Below, piece by piece: positions 55,002 to 64,000 of a stretch of DNA of 64,000 nucleotides. The stretch is from Knoxdaviesia capensis (lineage: Eukaryota; Ascomycota; Sordariomycetes; Microascales; Gondwanamycetaceae). Each line of letters begins with the position of its first letter. The first letter of the stretch is position 1. The stretch lies in the NCBI GenBank assembly GCA_001510575.1, contig LNGK01000010.1, positions 557,825 to 621,824 of the forward strand, in the 5' to 3' direction. The notes below the pieces were generated by a model. That model ran no database searches. It saw only the letters and a program-made list of their open reading frames with translations, and was not told the origin of the DNA. The position numbers and the translations under genes are program-made.

Positions 55002-58000
55002 TCACTCGTCGGCTCGGTGGAGGTCCGAGCTCGCCTTGCGCTTGGCTCTGTTGCGCCGGGCCAGCGGAGTCGGCGCAGGCTGCGCGGACAATGTCGGCGT
55101 GCTAGTGACGGCGTACGGGGACACGCCGTTGGCATAGCTGGGGATGGCCATCGCCGGGGGGGAGGGGTAAGATGACACGGGAATGGACATGGGACGCTGC
55201 GAGTGCAGCTGCTGTTGAAGCATGGCCCGGTGCTGGATGTTTAGCGGTGCTGGGCTCGGCGCCGTGGCCAGGAACATGTCCGAATACCCTCCCTGGCTGG
55301 CCAGTAATTGCAGGTCCATGTCAAAGTTCACCGCGTTAAGATCGTCCATCGGGCCGAAGTCCGGGACAAGCTGGTCTCCGCCGCCGGTGTTGATGTTGAT
55401 GCCACCACCAACGGGCCCAGCGGCTCCCAGCCCACCGACAAACTCGCCGCCATTCCCCACGACAGCCCCGGCCGGGCCCGCTTCATCAGCCTCCGCCTCG
55501 TCGTCATCCTCGTGCTCGGCGAAAAACACCTCCTCACTGGGCTGGACCGGCTCCTTGATATCGTGCACATTTTTCTTGTGCTTGGTCAGGTTGTCGGACC
55601 GCTTGATAATCTTGCCGCAGTGTCGACACTCCCATCTCCGCAGGCTATGGCACTGGATGTGCTTCTTCAGGTACGACTTCCACTGCGTCTGGTCGCCGTT
55701 TTGCTCGGGCATCCAGTCGCAGCCCTCTTCGGTGCAGCGGAAGTCCTCTCGCCGAAGACTGAGCGGCGGCGCCCATTCACCGGCCTGTCCCCTGCGCGGC
55801 CTGCCTGTAGCGGCCCTCGACGATGCGCTGGTGGCGGCAGCGTTGGGGGCTGATGATGGCGCCGTGGACATGGTGACCCGGCTGGAGGCGGATGTCACGC
55901 CGGTTATTGCCGTTGTGGCGGAGGCAGCCTGGGATTGCCGCGGGCGCTTGGCGCCGCGATTAGCCGCTGGCGAACCAGTCGTTCCCGCGGCTGTGGCTGC
56001 CGCCGGTATGCCCGAGACGTCCGCGACCGCGAGCTGGGTTGTCGTTGCGGTGCCTGGGAAGATGGGCTGCGTCTCGGGGGCCACGGCCTCCGCTTGCATG
56101 GCCGCCATGGCTCGATGTATCTCCACCGGCCATTGCTGCGTGGTAGCAACAAGCAAGCTTCGTCTGGCTGAGGGTCTTTGGTTCTCCTCGGCCATGGCCG
56201 CATCCTCACCTAGCTGCGATACCGGCTCGCAGAGGGACCAGTCGATGTACTCGTTGAAGAGCTCTTCGGGCGGGCAGATGTCATGAATCGACGTGACTCG
56301 GCCATCAGCACGAGGGGGTGGGCTGGGGACTGGGGGCGGCGGTGTGATCATAGCGTCCTCGACCTCAACCACTATCTTGTCGCTGAACTGGCCGTCAACC
56401 GCCGCCGAGCTAGCCTCTTTAGCCACCGCCGTGGTCCGCTGGTCTACCTCGAAGGAGGCCCGCGTGCCCCAGCGAACGGCGGTCGGCATATGTAGTTCGG
56501 CGCCAGAGTCAACCGCCACGCTGGCAAAGTTGCTGCTAACCTGGGGCCACGCCTTGCCGATGGTGGTGGTGGTGGTACGGCGGGGGCGGGGCCGCACGTT
56601 CAGCGGGGCCGGAGTCTCAATAGCCTCTCTCACTCTGGCAGACATCGAAGGAACGACGACCGGCTCGACAACGGCCATGGTGCCATTCTCTCCATCGACG
56701 ACCACGGGAACGAGCCGACGAACGGAAAAGTCCGCGTCCGACGACACATACCCGAAACCTACTCCTTTTTCCATCGAGACGGGCGATTCGGTTATATCAT
56801 TGGAATAGAAGGGGTTGGGGGAAGTGGCTTCGGCGGTGGTGTTGATGCGCAGCTTGGGCATGGCCACTTTGGCCGGCTGGCCGCCGCCGCCGCCGCCGCC
56901 GCCACCACGGACGGCCATGCGGGCGGTCATGATGGGGATGTCGGCTGGGGTTTGGGGCAGGCTCTCGTCGGTGACGTACGAGTCTCCCGACACACGCAGA
57001 GCCGGAGTGTTGGGCATGGACGGCGAGCGGGTGGAGGTACCAGACACGGCTCCGTCCATCTCGTAGACGATGCCTCTGCGGAGCGGGGTCTTGACCTGCT
57101 CGCACGGCGCCTCGACGTAGATCGTCGGGCTTGAAGTGGTGGCAACGGCCGGGCCCTGCTCCTGCACTGGAGGGGCCATGGTGGAGTACTGCGACTGGAC
57201 GTCGCTCATGATTGTTGAGCTGCGCTTGGTCATGATGCCGCGGGCCTTGGTAAAGGTTGCGGCCGCAGCCGCAGCGGCACTAGTGTGGGGGATACGGTCG
57301 ATGATCGACGACGACGACTGCGAGAAGCGAGACGAGATTGACGACGACCGCTTTGCGGCCGACGGGCCCGCCGCTGACGACGAGGCCGACGCGCGCTGGC
57401 CCAGCATCTGGCGCAGCTTGCCGGCCTTGGGCGGGGCGGTCCACGAGCACTTTGCCGCCGACACGACGGGGAACGGCTCGGAGCGGTAGCACGTCTTGCA
57501 CCACATCTCGCCACGGGCGAACTCGTCGCACTCGAGCAGGTGGCGCACCATGTCCGCCGTTGTCGGGAAGGGCCTGCGGCAGCGCAGCATGGGACACTCA
57601 GGCCGGCTCGCCGGCTCTGGGTCGGGGATGGACGCGGCCGGCATGCTGAGCACGATGTTCAGCAGCTGCGCGGCCATGAAGCGCGCCTTGTAGCAGTTGT
57701 CCACGCCGGGGATGGCCTGCGTGAACGGGCACGGCTGGCCGTCTGTATGGTCCTCGCTGTCGCCTGCGTCGGAGACCGCGGTGGTGTTGGGGTTGTTGCA
57801 CGGGTCCCAGAAGGGCGAGTGGGCCATGGGCGTGGTCATGGACCGGGCTGGCCGGCCGTGTGGGAGGGTCGCGGGTGTCGTGAGAGAGGCTGCTGCCGCA
57901 GCGGCAGCAACAGCCGCTTGCGAGGAGGAGGAGGAGGAGGGCATCGAGGGTCCCGTGGGAAGCGAGCATGCGGGCGGAGGCCGGGTCCATCCCACGGGCG

Positions 58001-58052
58001 AGTCGGCTCTGTCAGCTCTCGACGAGCCGCTGCCGTGTCTTGAGTTGACCAT
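55002..58052 (-). CDS. Large C2H2 zinc-finger protein
   Basis: A single open exon of 1016 aa. The N-terminal part has a C-x4-C-x12-H-x3-C finger (CPMLRC to HLLEC, about residues 154-177) followed by a MWCKTC pair. The central ~550 residues are Ser/Ala/Thr/Pro-rich with poly-Ala and poly-Gly runs. The C-terminal part has two fingers at about 770-830: a long-loop one (CTEEGC to HIQCH) and a canonical one (CRHCGKIIKRSDNLTKHKKNVH lies just over the motif; key residues C-x2-C-x12-H-x4-H). An acidic stretch follows. This N-plus-C finger arrangement recurs in uncharacterised fungal transcription factors; targets unknown. The last codons overlap a GTGAGC donor, so a further 3' exon is possible. A 12-codon uORF lies at 58274-58312. 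Confidence 0.8.
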   Translation of the reverse strand: MVNSRHGSGSSRADRADSPVGWTRPPPACSLPTGPSMPSSSSSSQAAVAAAAAAASLTTPATLPHGRPARSMTTPMAHSPFWDPCNNPNTTAVSDAGDSEDHTDGQPCPFTQAIPGVDNCYKARFMAAQLLNIVLSMPAASIPDPEPASRPECPMLRCRRPFPTTADMVRHLLECDEFARGEMWCKTCYRSEPFPVVSAAKCSWTAPPKAGKLRQMLGQRASASSSAAGPSAAKRSSSISSRFSQSSSSIIDRIPHTSAAAAAAATFTKARGIMTKRSSTIMSDVQSQYSTMAPPVQEQGPAVATTSSPTIYVEAPCEQVKTPLRRGIVYEMDGAVSGTSTRSPSMPNTPALRVSGDSYVTDESLPQTPADIPIMTARMAVRGGGGGGGGGQPAKVAMPKLRINTTAEATSPNPFYSNDITESPVSMEKGVGFGYVSSDADFSVRRLVPVVVDGENGTMAVVEPVVVPSMSARVREAIETPAPLNVRPRPRRTTTTTIGKAWPQVSSNFASVAVDSGAELHMPTAVRWGTRASFEVDQRTTAVAKEASSAAVDGQFSDKIVVEVEDAMITPPPPVPSPPPRADGRVTSIHDICPPEELFNEYIDWSLCEPVSQLGEDAAMAEENQRPSARRSLLVATTQQWPVEIHRAMAAMQAEAVAPETQPIFPGTATTTQLAVADVSGIPAAATAAGTTGSPAANRGAKRPRQSQAASATTAITGVTSASSRVTMSTAPSSAPNAAATSASSRAATGRPRRGQAGEWAPPLSLRREDFRCTEEGCDWMPEQNGDQTQWKSYLKKHIQCHSLRRWECRHCGKIIKRSDNLTKHKKNVHDIKEPVQPSEEVFFAEHEDDDEAEADEAGPAGAVVGNGGEFVGGLGAAGPVGGGININTGGGDQLVPDFGPMDDLNAVNFDMDLQLLASQGGYSDMFLATAPSPAPLNIQHRAMLQQQLHSQRPMSIPVSSYPSPPAMAIPSYANGVSPYAVTSTPTLSAQPAPTPLARRNRAKRKASSDLHRADE

Positions 58053-58273
58053 AGTGCTGTTCTCTCTCTGTGTGTGTGTGTATGTTGGAAGATGGATGGT
58101 TGTGGTTGTTGAGGGGGTTGTGTGATCAATGGAAGGTGATCAGAAAGAGAGAAGCTGTGGGTGGGTGATCCCGAAGAGTGTGAGTACGGGTGCAAGCAAG
58201 GATGAGTGTGAGTGCAAGTAAGGAGTGACTGGGCTACCTCGGTGAAGGTCTCAACAGAGGCACGAGGGAAGGA

Positions 58274-58312
58274 TCAAGAGGTTGATGTGTGAGGGTGATC
58301 GATGATGGACAT
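58274..58312 (-). promoter_or_regulatory. uORF upstream of the C2H2 gene
   Basis: A 12-codon frame ending in TGA lies 221 nt before the start codon and holds the only AUG in the 260 nt upstream of the main start. Confidence 0.35.
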
Positions 58313-60516
58313 GGACAACAGGAGAAAGGAAAGAGGATGGAAGATTGAGGATGTGGACGGTGAAATGGGGGAGGGCTTGGTCTTTATCCTCCGACGTCGT
58401 CGTCGGTAGGCTAGCTTGGGGTTTCACTCACCGGCCATGGCAGCAGCGGAAGAAAAGGACGTAGCCACCGTTATTTTACTATGTTTCGAGCCTCATGGTG
58501 GCAAACCCTGGCGGGGGTTGGAAGAAAGCGAGAGCACTCTAGGATGTTTGCAGTGTGGGGAGCGGTGCATATACACCCTTCCCTTGTCGCGTGTGTTAGG
58601 AACGGGGAGTGGAGGACTTGGGATTCTCGATCGCCAGAAGAAGAAAACCAAGGAGAAAGTTGGGTGAAAGCCGGAAATCACAAAACAAGGTTGAGTGTGT
58701 AAAGGTGGTGTGTGTCTGGAAAGACAAGAAATGGGGGAGAGAGGAAGGGCGGCAAGGGGTTCAGTGAGATTCTTAAACGAAAAGGAAAATGACATGTGTG
58801 TGGATGGACACACACCAAGTGCACAGCGGGCAGTAGCAGTAGCAGTTGCAGTGGTAGCGGTAGCGGTAGAAGACGGAGAGGCAGAGGCAGAGGCAAAGGC
58901 AAAGAAACGGTAAAGCCCCCCCAGGGCAAACTGGATCCGATTCTCGGGGGGAGGAGGAAGAGAGGATGGCAGCCATGTGGAGAGAGAGGCAAGGGTTTAC
59001 CATGCGTGTGACTGTGAATGTTTTTTTTCTTGTTTCCTGTTTTTTTGCGGAGTGCCAGAAGGGGTGTCTCTGGCGGTGCTCAGTGCAAGCGTGAGTGCGA
59101 GTGAGTGGGCTTCGTCCGAAAGAGGAGGAGGGGGGGAAGTGCTGTCTGGTTGAGGCTGGAGGGGTGTTTGCACCACAGGCGGAGGCGACTAACCGAGCTG
59201 GGCTGGGGGTGAGCTTGCGGGTGTGGATTTTTGCAATGGGCAGTGAACCTCTCCCTCTCGAGCTCAGCGGTGACGGGACCTGCTGGCGGTGCTTCAGATT
59301 CGTCCTGTGTGGCGTCGAAACGGGGGAAGAAGGAGATCGGGCCAGTGGGTTGAGGGTTGAGGAGCGGGTTGGTTTTCGGTGTAAGTGGTTGTGAATCTTT
59401 CGATTTATTTGTTTATCCATCTAGGTTTTTTTTGGGGGGGGTTCTGTACGCCGGGGGTGTTGTCTCCGGCCGGCGGCCGACTCCGGCGGTCTTTGATTCT
59501 CTCTGCGGGATGTTGTACGGACATGAGAGACGGGGGGGAAAGAAAGTGGTGGTTTTTTGGGCCAGCTGGTCAGGGAACATACAGGGCTGATGGCGATGAT
59601 GGCCGGGAAAGAAAAGCAGATCTGGGGCCCAGTGCTCAGCAGGAGGAGAAGCGGGAGAAGCAGGGAAACGCAGCCCAAAGAAAAAAATATAAGAAAAGCA
59701 GCCAAAAGAACACAAGTGACTCATGAGGGAAAGCAGGACAGCAGGCCAAAAGGTGCCCAGCGGAATCCCACAGTTCTGTTGTCCGAGAGGAATAGGAAGA
59801 GAAGCGATCGATGAGGGAGGGGCGTGTTTTCTCATGCGTTGTCTCTAATGTCGCCGTGTGCATACTGCCAATGGGGCCCGGTTGGGTTTCCTCGGTAGAC
59901 GAGGTATGATAGATGCCACCATTCCGGCTTTCTGGTTTTCAGTTCAGGTCCTTCCAAGCTGCTTCTCTTTTCTTCTTGTGGTTGCAAAACCCCGGCCGTG
60001 AGGACTCTGGGCAGGGAGTTCTCGATACCACGAGATGGTAAATGTTGATTGCAACGGCAATATCACAAGGGGGGCGTGTGGGAAAGATATGCGTCTTCTG
60101 GTGGTACATGCACCGTGAACTTGGGATACGAGCAAGAGGACGAGCAGCGCACAGTCGGGAGTGTGACAGAGCTTTGTGTGCTCAGCGGGACGGGAGTTTA
60201 GATAGAGTGTACTGTACACACCCTCGAGGAGTACCAAGAAAAAAAAGGAAATCAATCAATCTTTTTAATAGAGAAAATTAAAGATGCACACACACTCTCG
60301 GGGAAGGGGAAAAAAGACACGAAATAGGGTGGAGGGCTGGCTACTCGCATCGTGGGAGGGTGTGCGGTAGTCCGTCTGTGAGACGGCCACGGGACGGACG
60401 AGATGCGTTCTCGGGGGATGTGTCCGACTCGGCAGATAAGACAAGCAAGCCCGAGACCGACCGGCGAGGGGGAGACAAAGTAACAGCGGGGATGCCAAAG
60501 GGGTCAAACACCCAAA

Positions 60517-60640
60517 AGAAAAAAAAAAGAAGAAAAAAAGAAGAAAAAAAAAAAAAAAAAAAGAAGAAAAAAAGAAGAAAAAAAGAAAAAAAATAAAAAC
60601 AAAAAAAATAAAAAATAAAAAAATAAAAAGACAAAACCAA
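60517..60640 (+). repeat. A-rich GAAAA tract
   Basis: About 120 bases are nearly all A with scattered G, then TAAAA units. A polypurine low-complexity tract. Confidence 0.9.
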
Positions 60641-62751
60641 AACCAAAAAAGAGCCTGTTGGTGGTTGTCGTATGAAGCGATTGGAGGTGCACAGCCATGA
60701 TGGGTTGTGGCCCTTTCCCCTTTTTGCTACTTTTCACCTTCCGCGTCCCGGGGCTGATGGACGGCCGCGGAAGACAGTAGAACAACTCGATCAAAAGGGA
60801 CAATAGCACACACACGCGGCAAGAAAGGGGCATACACCACAGCCTGGGTGCGTGGGTGGCCATCGCGGGCACCGAGTTCAGCATCGGTTGGTGCCACGGG
60901 CCCGGCGCTGGCGGTTTTACAGGAGTCAACATAGAGTTTGCTTGTTCCACGCCGACTTACTTTGATGCCGGCCTGCCACGAAGGCCTTGTTCGCGGGTGT
61001 TCAGCTGATCATCGGTGGTCTGTTAGCCGCGCTTGGTGGGCTTGATGGGCTTCGCAGGGTTTCCCGATCGCTGCCAGGTTGTGGTGGGTTAATGTGCTGA
61101 GCAAAGATTGCATCACCCACGGATCGAGGATACACTCCACTATACACCCCCCCACCCCCTTCTCACAGCTGGAAGCAAGCCAGGCCGTGGGTGAGATGGT
61201 GAGAGATGGATGTCAGCTTGAAACACCGTGTCTGTTGTCTCTCATTTTCTACCAAGTTCTCCCAGTGGGCTGGAGAGCAGCAAGGCGCAGACGGAGAGCA
61301 GAAACAAGGCCCGCCCCAGACGGGAAACAGAGGAAAGAAACGAGCAAAAACAATAATATGGTGAAAAGGCTGAGTACAGCCACCCTCTCCCCAAGCACGT
61401 AAGGTGAGAGCCGTGGCAGATACTTCCAGTGGCAAGCGAGCTGCCCGTCTGTGTAAGTACTACAAGGTACCCTTCCGCTGCGACTCCAGTGGGCTGGGAC
61501 ATGGCGAGGGACATCTAGCCGCGGAGAGGGCTGAGCCTCAAAGTACATACATGAGGGAGACGACGTACGTGAAGGCCAGGAGTCAGATGAAACACCGCTT
61601 TTTTTCTTTCCGGTTTTTTTTTTTTTTGTTTCTTTTTATTTCAAATATATACATATAACCGGAACATTAAAACATCGGTACCGCGACGGGCGGGACCAAA
61701 CTTTTGCCCACGTCGTCAGTAGCTTGGTACACTTTGTTTCCGACGGCCGCTCGCCGCTCGCCGCTCCCCTGTCAGCGCGCGGGATTACCGACCGGCCGTT
61801 TGTCTCTCTCTCTCGCTCTCTCTTTCCTGTTCCGACCGACATGGGGCCAAGACAGAAGTGTGGGGGACGGGGAAGGGGACGAGAGACGAGAGACGAGAGG
61901 GACGACAGGAGGGTGTGAACCAGTGCCTGACGGGCGCAAGGAGCAAATTTTTCATTCTTGGATGCATTTCTCCAGGGAACGCGCATGGGTGCGCGGATCA
62001 TGGGTTCTCGATATCGCAAATGATCGAAAAAAGAGAAAAGTGGTTTTTCCGAAAGTGCGGCTGGTAAGAGTCAAGGGTTGGGAGGGCAGTGATACGTCGA
62101 GGAGGACAGCGCCTGGGGAGCGATGAATTACAGTGGGATGGGCAGACAACGATCCACGAGCAGCGTGGTGCAGGAAAACCGGCGATGCCGGTGGGCGAAT
62201 GTGCGCGGTGTCTGCAGAAACGGCCAGTCGGCCAACGTGTCTCGAAAGCCGATGTCTGGCTGTGGTTTGTCGGTCTCGGGCAGAACGGGCGGACCGCGCG
62301 GAATGGCAGAATTCGGGGGAGTGCAGAGCATTCATTTTACGGAGCAAGCACGGTAAGCACAGAGACGTTACCGATATGGCCGAACGCAGCCCGGCGACCA
62401 CATAGCATGGACGGTGAGGATAAAGTGCACCATTTTGCACATCGGCGGTGCTGCTGAGACTTGCTCGTTACGGCTCGTACAGCAGGGCGTGAGAATAGAG
62501 AACCAAAATACAGTCCACGGTCGTACAAGACCAACCGCGAAAAGATCAAGATAAAATTACACATAGGTGGAAGACTCTTTGAATATGGAAAAGCTGTGCG
62601 CCCGTTTGGGACTAGACGGCGAGAGAAGATGGATGGGAGTTGGAGTGGGATGGGGGGGAGAAACAAGAGGTTCCGAAAAGACCAAAGGTAACCATATCCA
62701 GGGATCCAAGACTGTCCAGCTCCGTGGGAGGGGTGTGTCAGGGGAGAGAAG

Positions 62752-62820
62752 TGAAAAAAAGAAAAGAAGAGTAAGAAAAAAAAGAAGAAAAAAAAAAAAG
62801 AAAAAAAGAAGAAAAAAAAT
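62752..62820 (+). repeat. A-rich GAAAA tract
   Basis: About 70 bases of AAG/AAAAG repeats, similar to the tract at 60517 but not an identical copy. Confidence 0.85.
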
Positions 62821-63211
62821 GAGCACGATCACAGACAATCTGGATGGATGGTCGTGGGAGTGGAGCATAAGAGAAAAAGAAAGAACAAGACTGTGGCCAC
62901 TGCAAAGAAGCAAAGATGACCATCATGTCCACGGATTCCGCTCTGGCTCCTTGGAAGAGATGTTCTATGGAAGGGAGAGAACAAAAAGCAAGAAAGAGAG
63001 GCCCCCGGATCTCGATGTCATCAACGGCAAGCGTTGATACTCCCACGCCTCCCCGGTGTTTCACCGGCAAATGAATTGATGACTGGACACACCCCCACAG
63101 ACACACGCCCTCGCATAGAATCTCATCAACTTCCAATGTCATTATGCAGGCTCTTACAAAGACTGGCTGGCTGGCTGGCACAGGAATCCGCCAGAGCGAG
63201 GGGAGAGACAG

Positions 63212-63212
<1 letters not shown>

Positions 63213-63278
<66 letters not shown>
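63213..63278 (+). repeat. Compound (CA)21(GA)12 microsatellite
   Basis: Twenty-one CA units are followed directly by twelve GA units without interruption, the longest perfect microsatellite in the window. Confidence 0.97.
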
Positions 63279-64000
63279 CAGACGATGGGGCTGGACAGAC
63301 AGACCTGCGATACCCCAAACTGCCGCCACGGTCCAAGGACCAGGACGAGGTCTCACCGCCTTCTGTTCTCTCGAATCTGTACATTGCATCCACCACTCAC
63401 TTGCAGACGAGCCAGTGCGCGTGGAAGTCAGTATATGCAGTCATATTCCCCCGCGCAGACACGCGGGCCTGCTTCCCAGTCAGGCGCCTGGAATCTGAAC
63501 CTCCTCCAGAGTTGGGATCTTCGTCTTTCGTCGCTGGCTGGCTAGCTCATGCAGGCTGTTGTGTGTCTTCCCACCACTACACCACCAACTGTCTGTGGTT
63601 CCGGCTGTCCGTGGCTCGCCACATCATCTGCTGTCTGCCCTGCTGCTGCATGTCGGGTCCCGAACAGGGCACACCAAAGCCTGCAAAGGCCCCGCGATCC
63701 CGCCGGCTCATCCTCTGTGCAGCAGCTGGCCATCTTGCTCTCCAGCCCCTCAGCAGACCACGAGAGAGAGCTGCGGCCGCGAAGAATGTTCGGTACAGCA
63801 GCCACGACGATGTGCAGACGGCCAGCCCTAACACCAACACCGTCGTAATCCCGAGAGCCTCTCCCAAACACTCAAACAACACTGCTGGTGCCAGCTCAGT
63901 AGCTACGTCGGTGACTGTATTGGGGACTGATGTCCAGTTGTCTTTCCCCCGCCACCCCCCTCCCCCCCCTCTCTCCGTTGTTGTAAGTGCCGGAGTGCAT

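Larger units (their letters stand above)
58053..64000. other. Gene-free right end, purine- and repeat-rich
   Basis: No recognisable gene in about 5.9 kb. From 58053 to about 60650 the plus strand is G/A-rich, that is pyrimidine-rich on the strand of the C2H2 gene, mirroring the tracts upstream of atg26 and fcp1. A-rich tracts lie at 60517-60640 and 62752-62820, a T run at 61614-61627 and a compound CA/GA microsatellite at 63213-63278. All frames here are low complexity or lack domains. Confidence 0.5.

Noticed and set aside
61952..62440. 162-codon minus frame near the right end
   Set aside because: No domain; overlaps other frames of similar length on both strands, as expected in stop-poor non-coding sequence.

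Overview
The window looks like a chromosomal segment of a filamentous ascomycete (Pezizomycotina). The evidence is short spliceosomal introns (about 48-135 nt, GT..AG), C/G-ending codons in coding exons, and fungal families such as a rhodopsin-like integral membrane protein, a Dal5-type permease, Atg26, an Mtf2-domain protein and a MetR/CYS3-type bZIP. Eurotiomycetes is my best guess at class level, by general resemblance only. I modelled fourteen genes; they cover about 26 kb of the 64 kb. Intergenic space is large for such a fungus (several gaps of 3-6 kb) and rich in simple repeats and strand-asymmetric pyrimidine/purine tracts. I see no tRNA, rRNA, CRISPR array, virus or intact transposon.

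Layout. 1-2.6 kb: no gene, first copies of a TACAG/CTGTA motif. 2.6-6.1 kb: rhodopsin-like membrane protein (+) converging on a secreted FAD oxidoreductase (-). 6.1-10.5 kb: gene-free, densest in the same motif. 10.5-12.3 kb: Dal5/allantoate-permease-like MFS transporter (-). 15.3-17.2 kb: tandem CCCH zinc-finger protein of the Lee1 type (+). 17.8-19.9 kb: two mitochondrial complex I-associated genes in tandem (-), acyl carrier protein and the 23-kDa 2x[4Fe-4S] subunit. 20.2-21.3 kb: possible relic of a transcription-factor gene. 21.9-24.1 kb: S9 prolyl-oligopeptidase-family peptidase (+). 26.9-30.2 kb: Mup1-like amino-acid permease (+) converging on a MetR/CYS3-like bZIP regulator (-) whose leader holds only two AUGs, each opening a Met-Gly-stop uORF. 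33.8-37.2 kb: Mtf2-domain mitochondrial protein (-) divergent from the WD40 protein Cmr1 (+). 40.2-45.1 kb: Atg26 sterol glucosyltransferase (+). 48.4-51.1 kb: Fcp1 Pol II CTD phosphatase (+). 55.0-58.1 kb: large C2H2 zinc-finger protein (-). 58.1-64 kb: gene-free, simple-repeat-rich.

The genes are mostly housekeeping and are not one pathway. Three relate to mitochondria (ACP, 23-kDa complex I subunit, Mtf2-like), two are nutrient permeases, and five act in transcription, RNA or chromatin (CCCH, bZIP, Cmr1, Fcp1, C2H2). The most suggestive pairings are the two adjacent complex I genes, and the permease facing a sulfur-regulator-like bZIP. No secondary-metabolite cluster or clearly new system is evident. 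The most interesting signals are regulatory: minimal uORFs, telomere-hexamer (telobox) elements, a frame-preserving intron inside a zinc finger, and closely spaced alternative splice donors.
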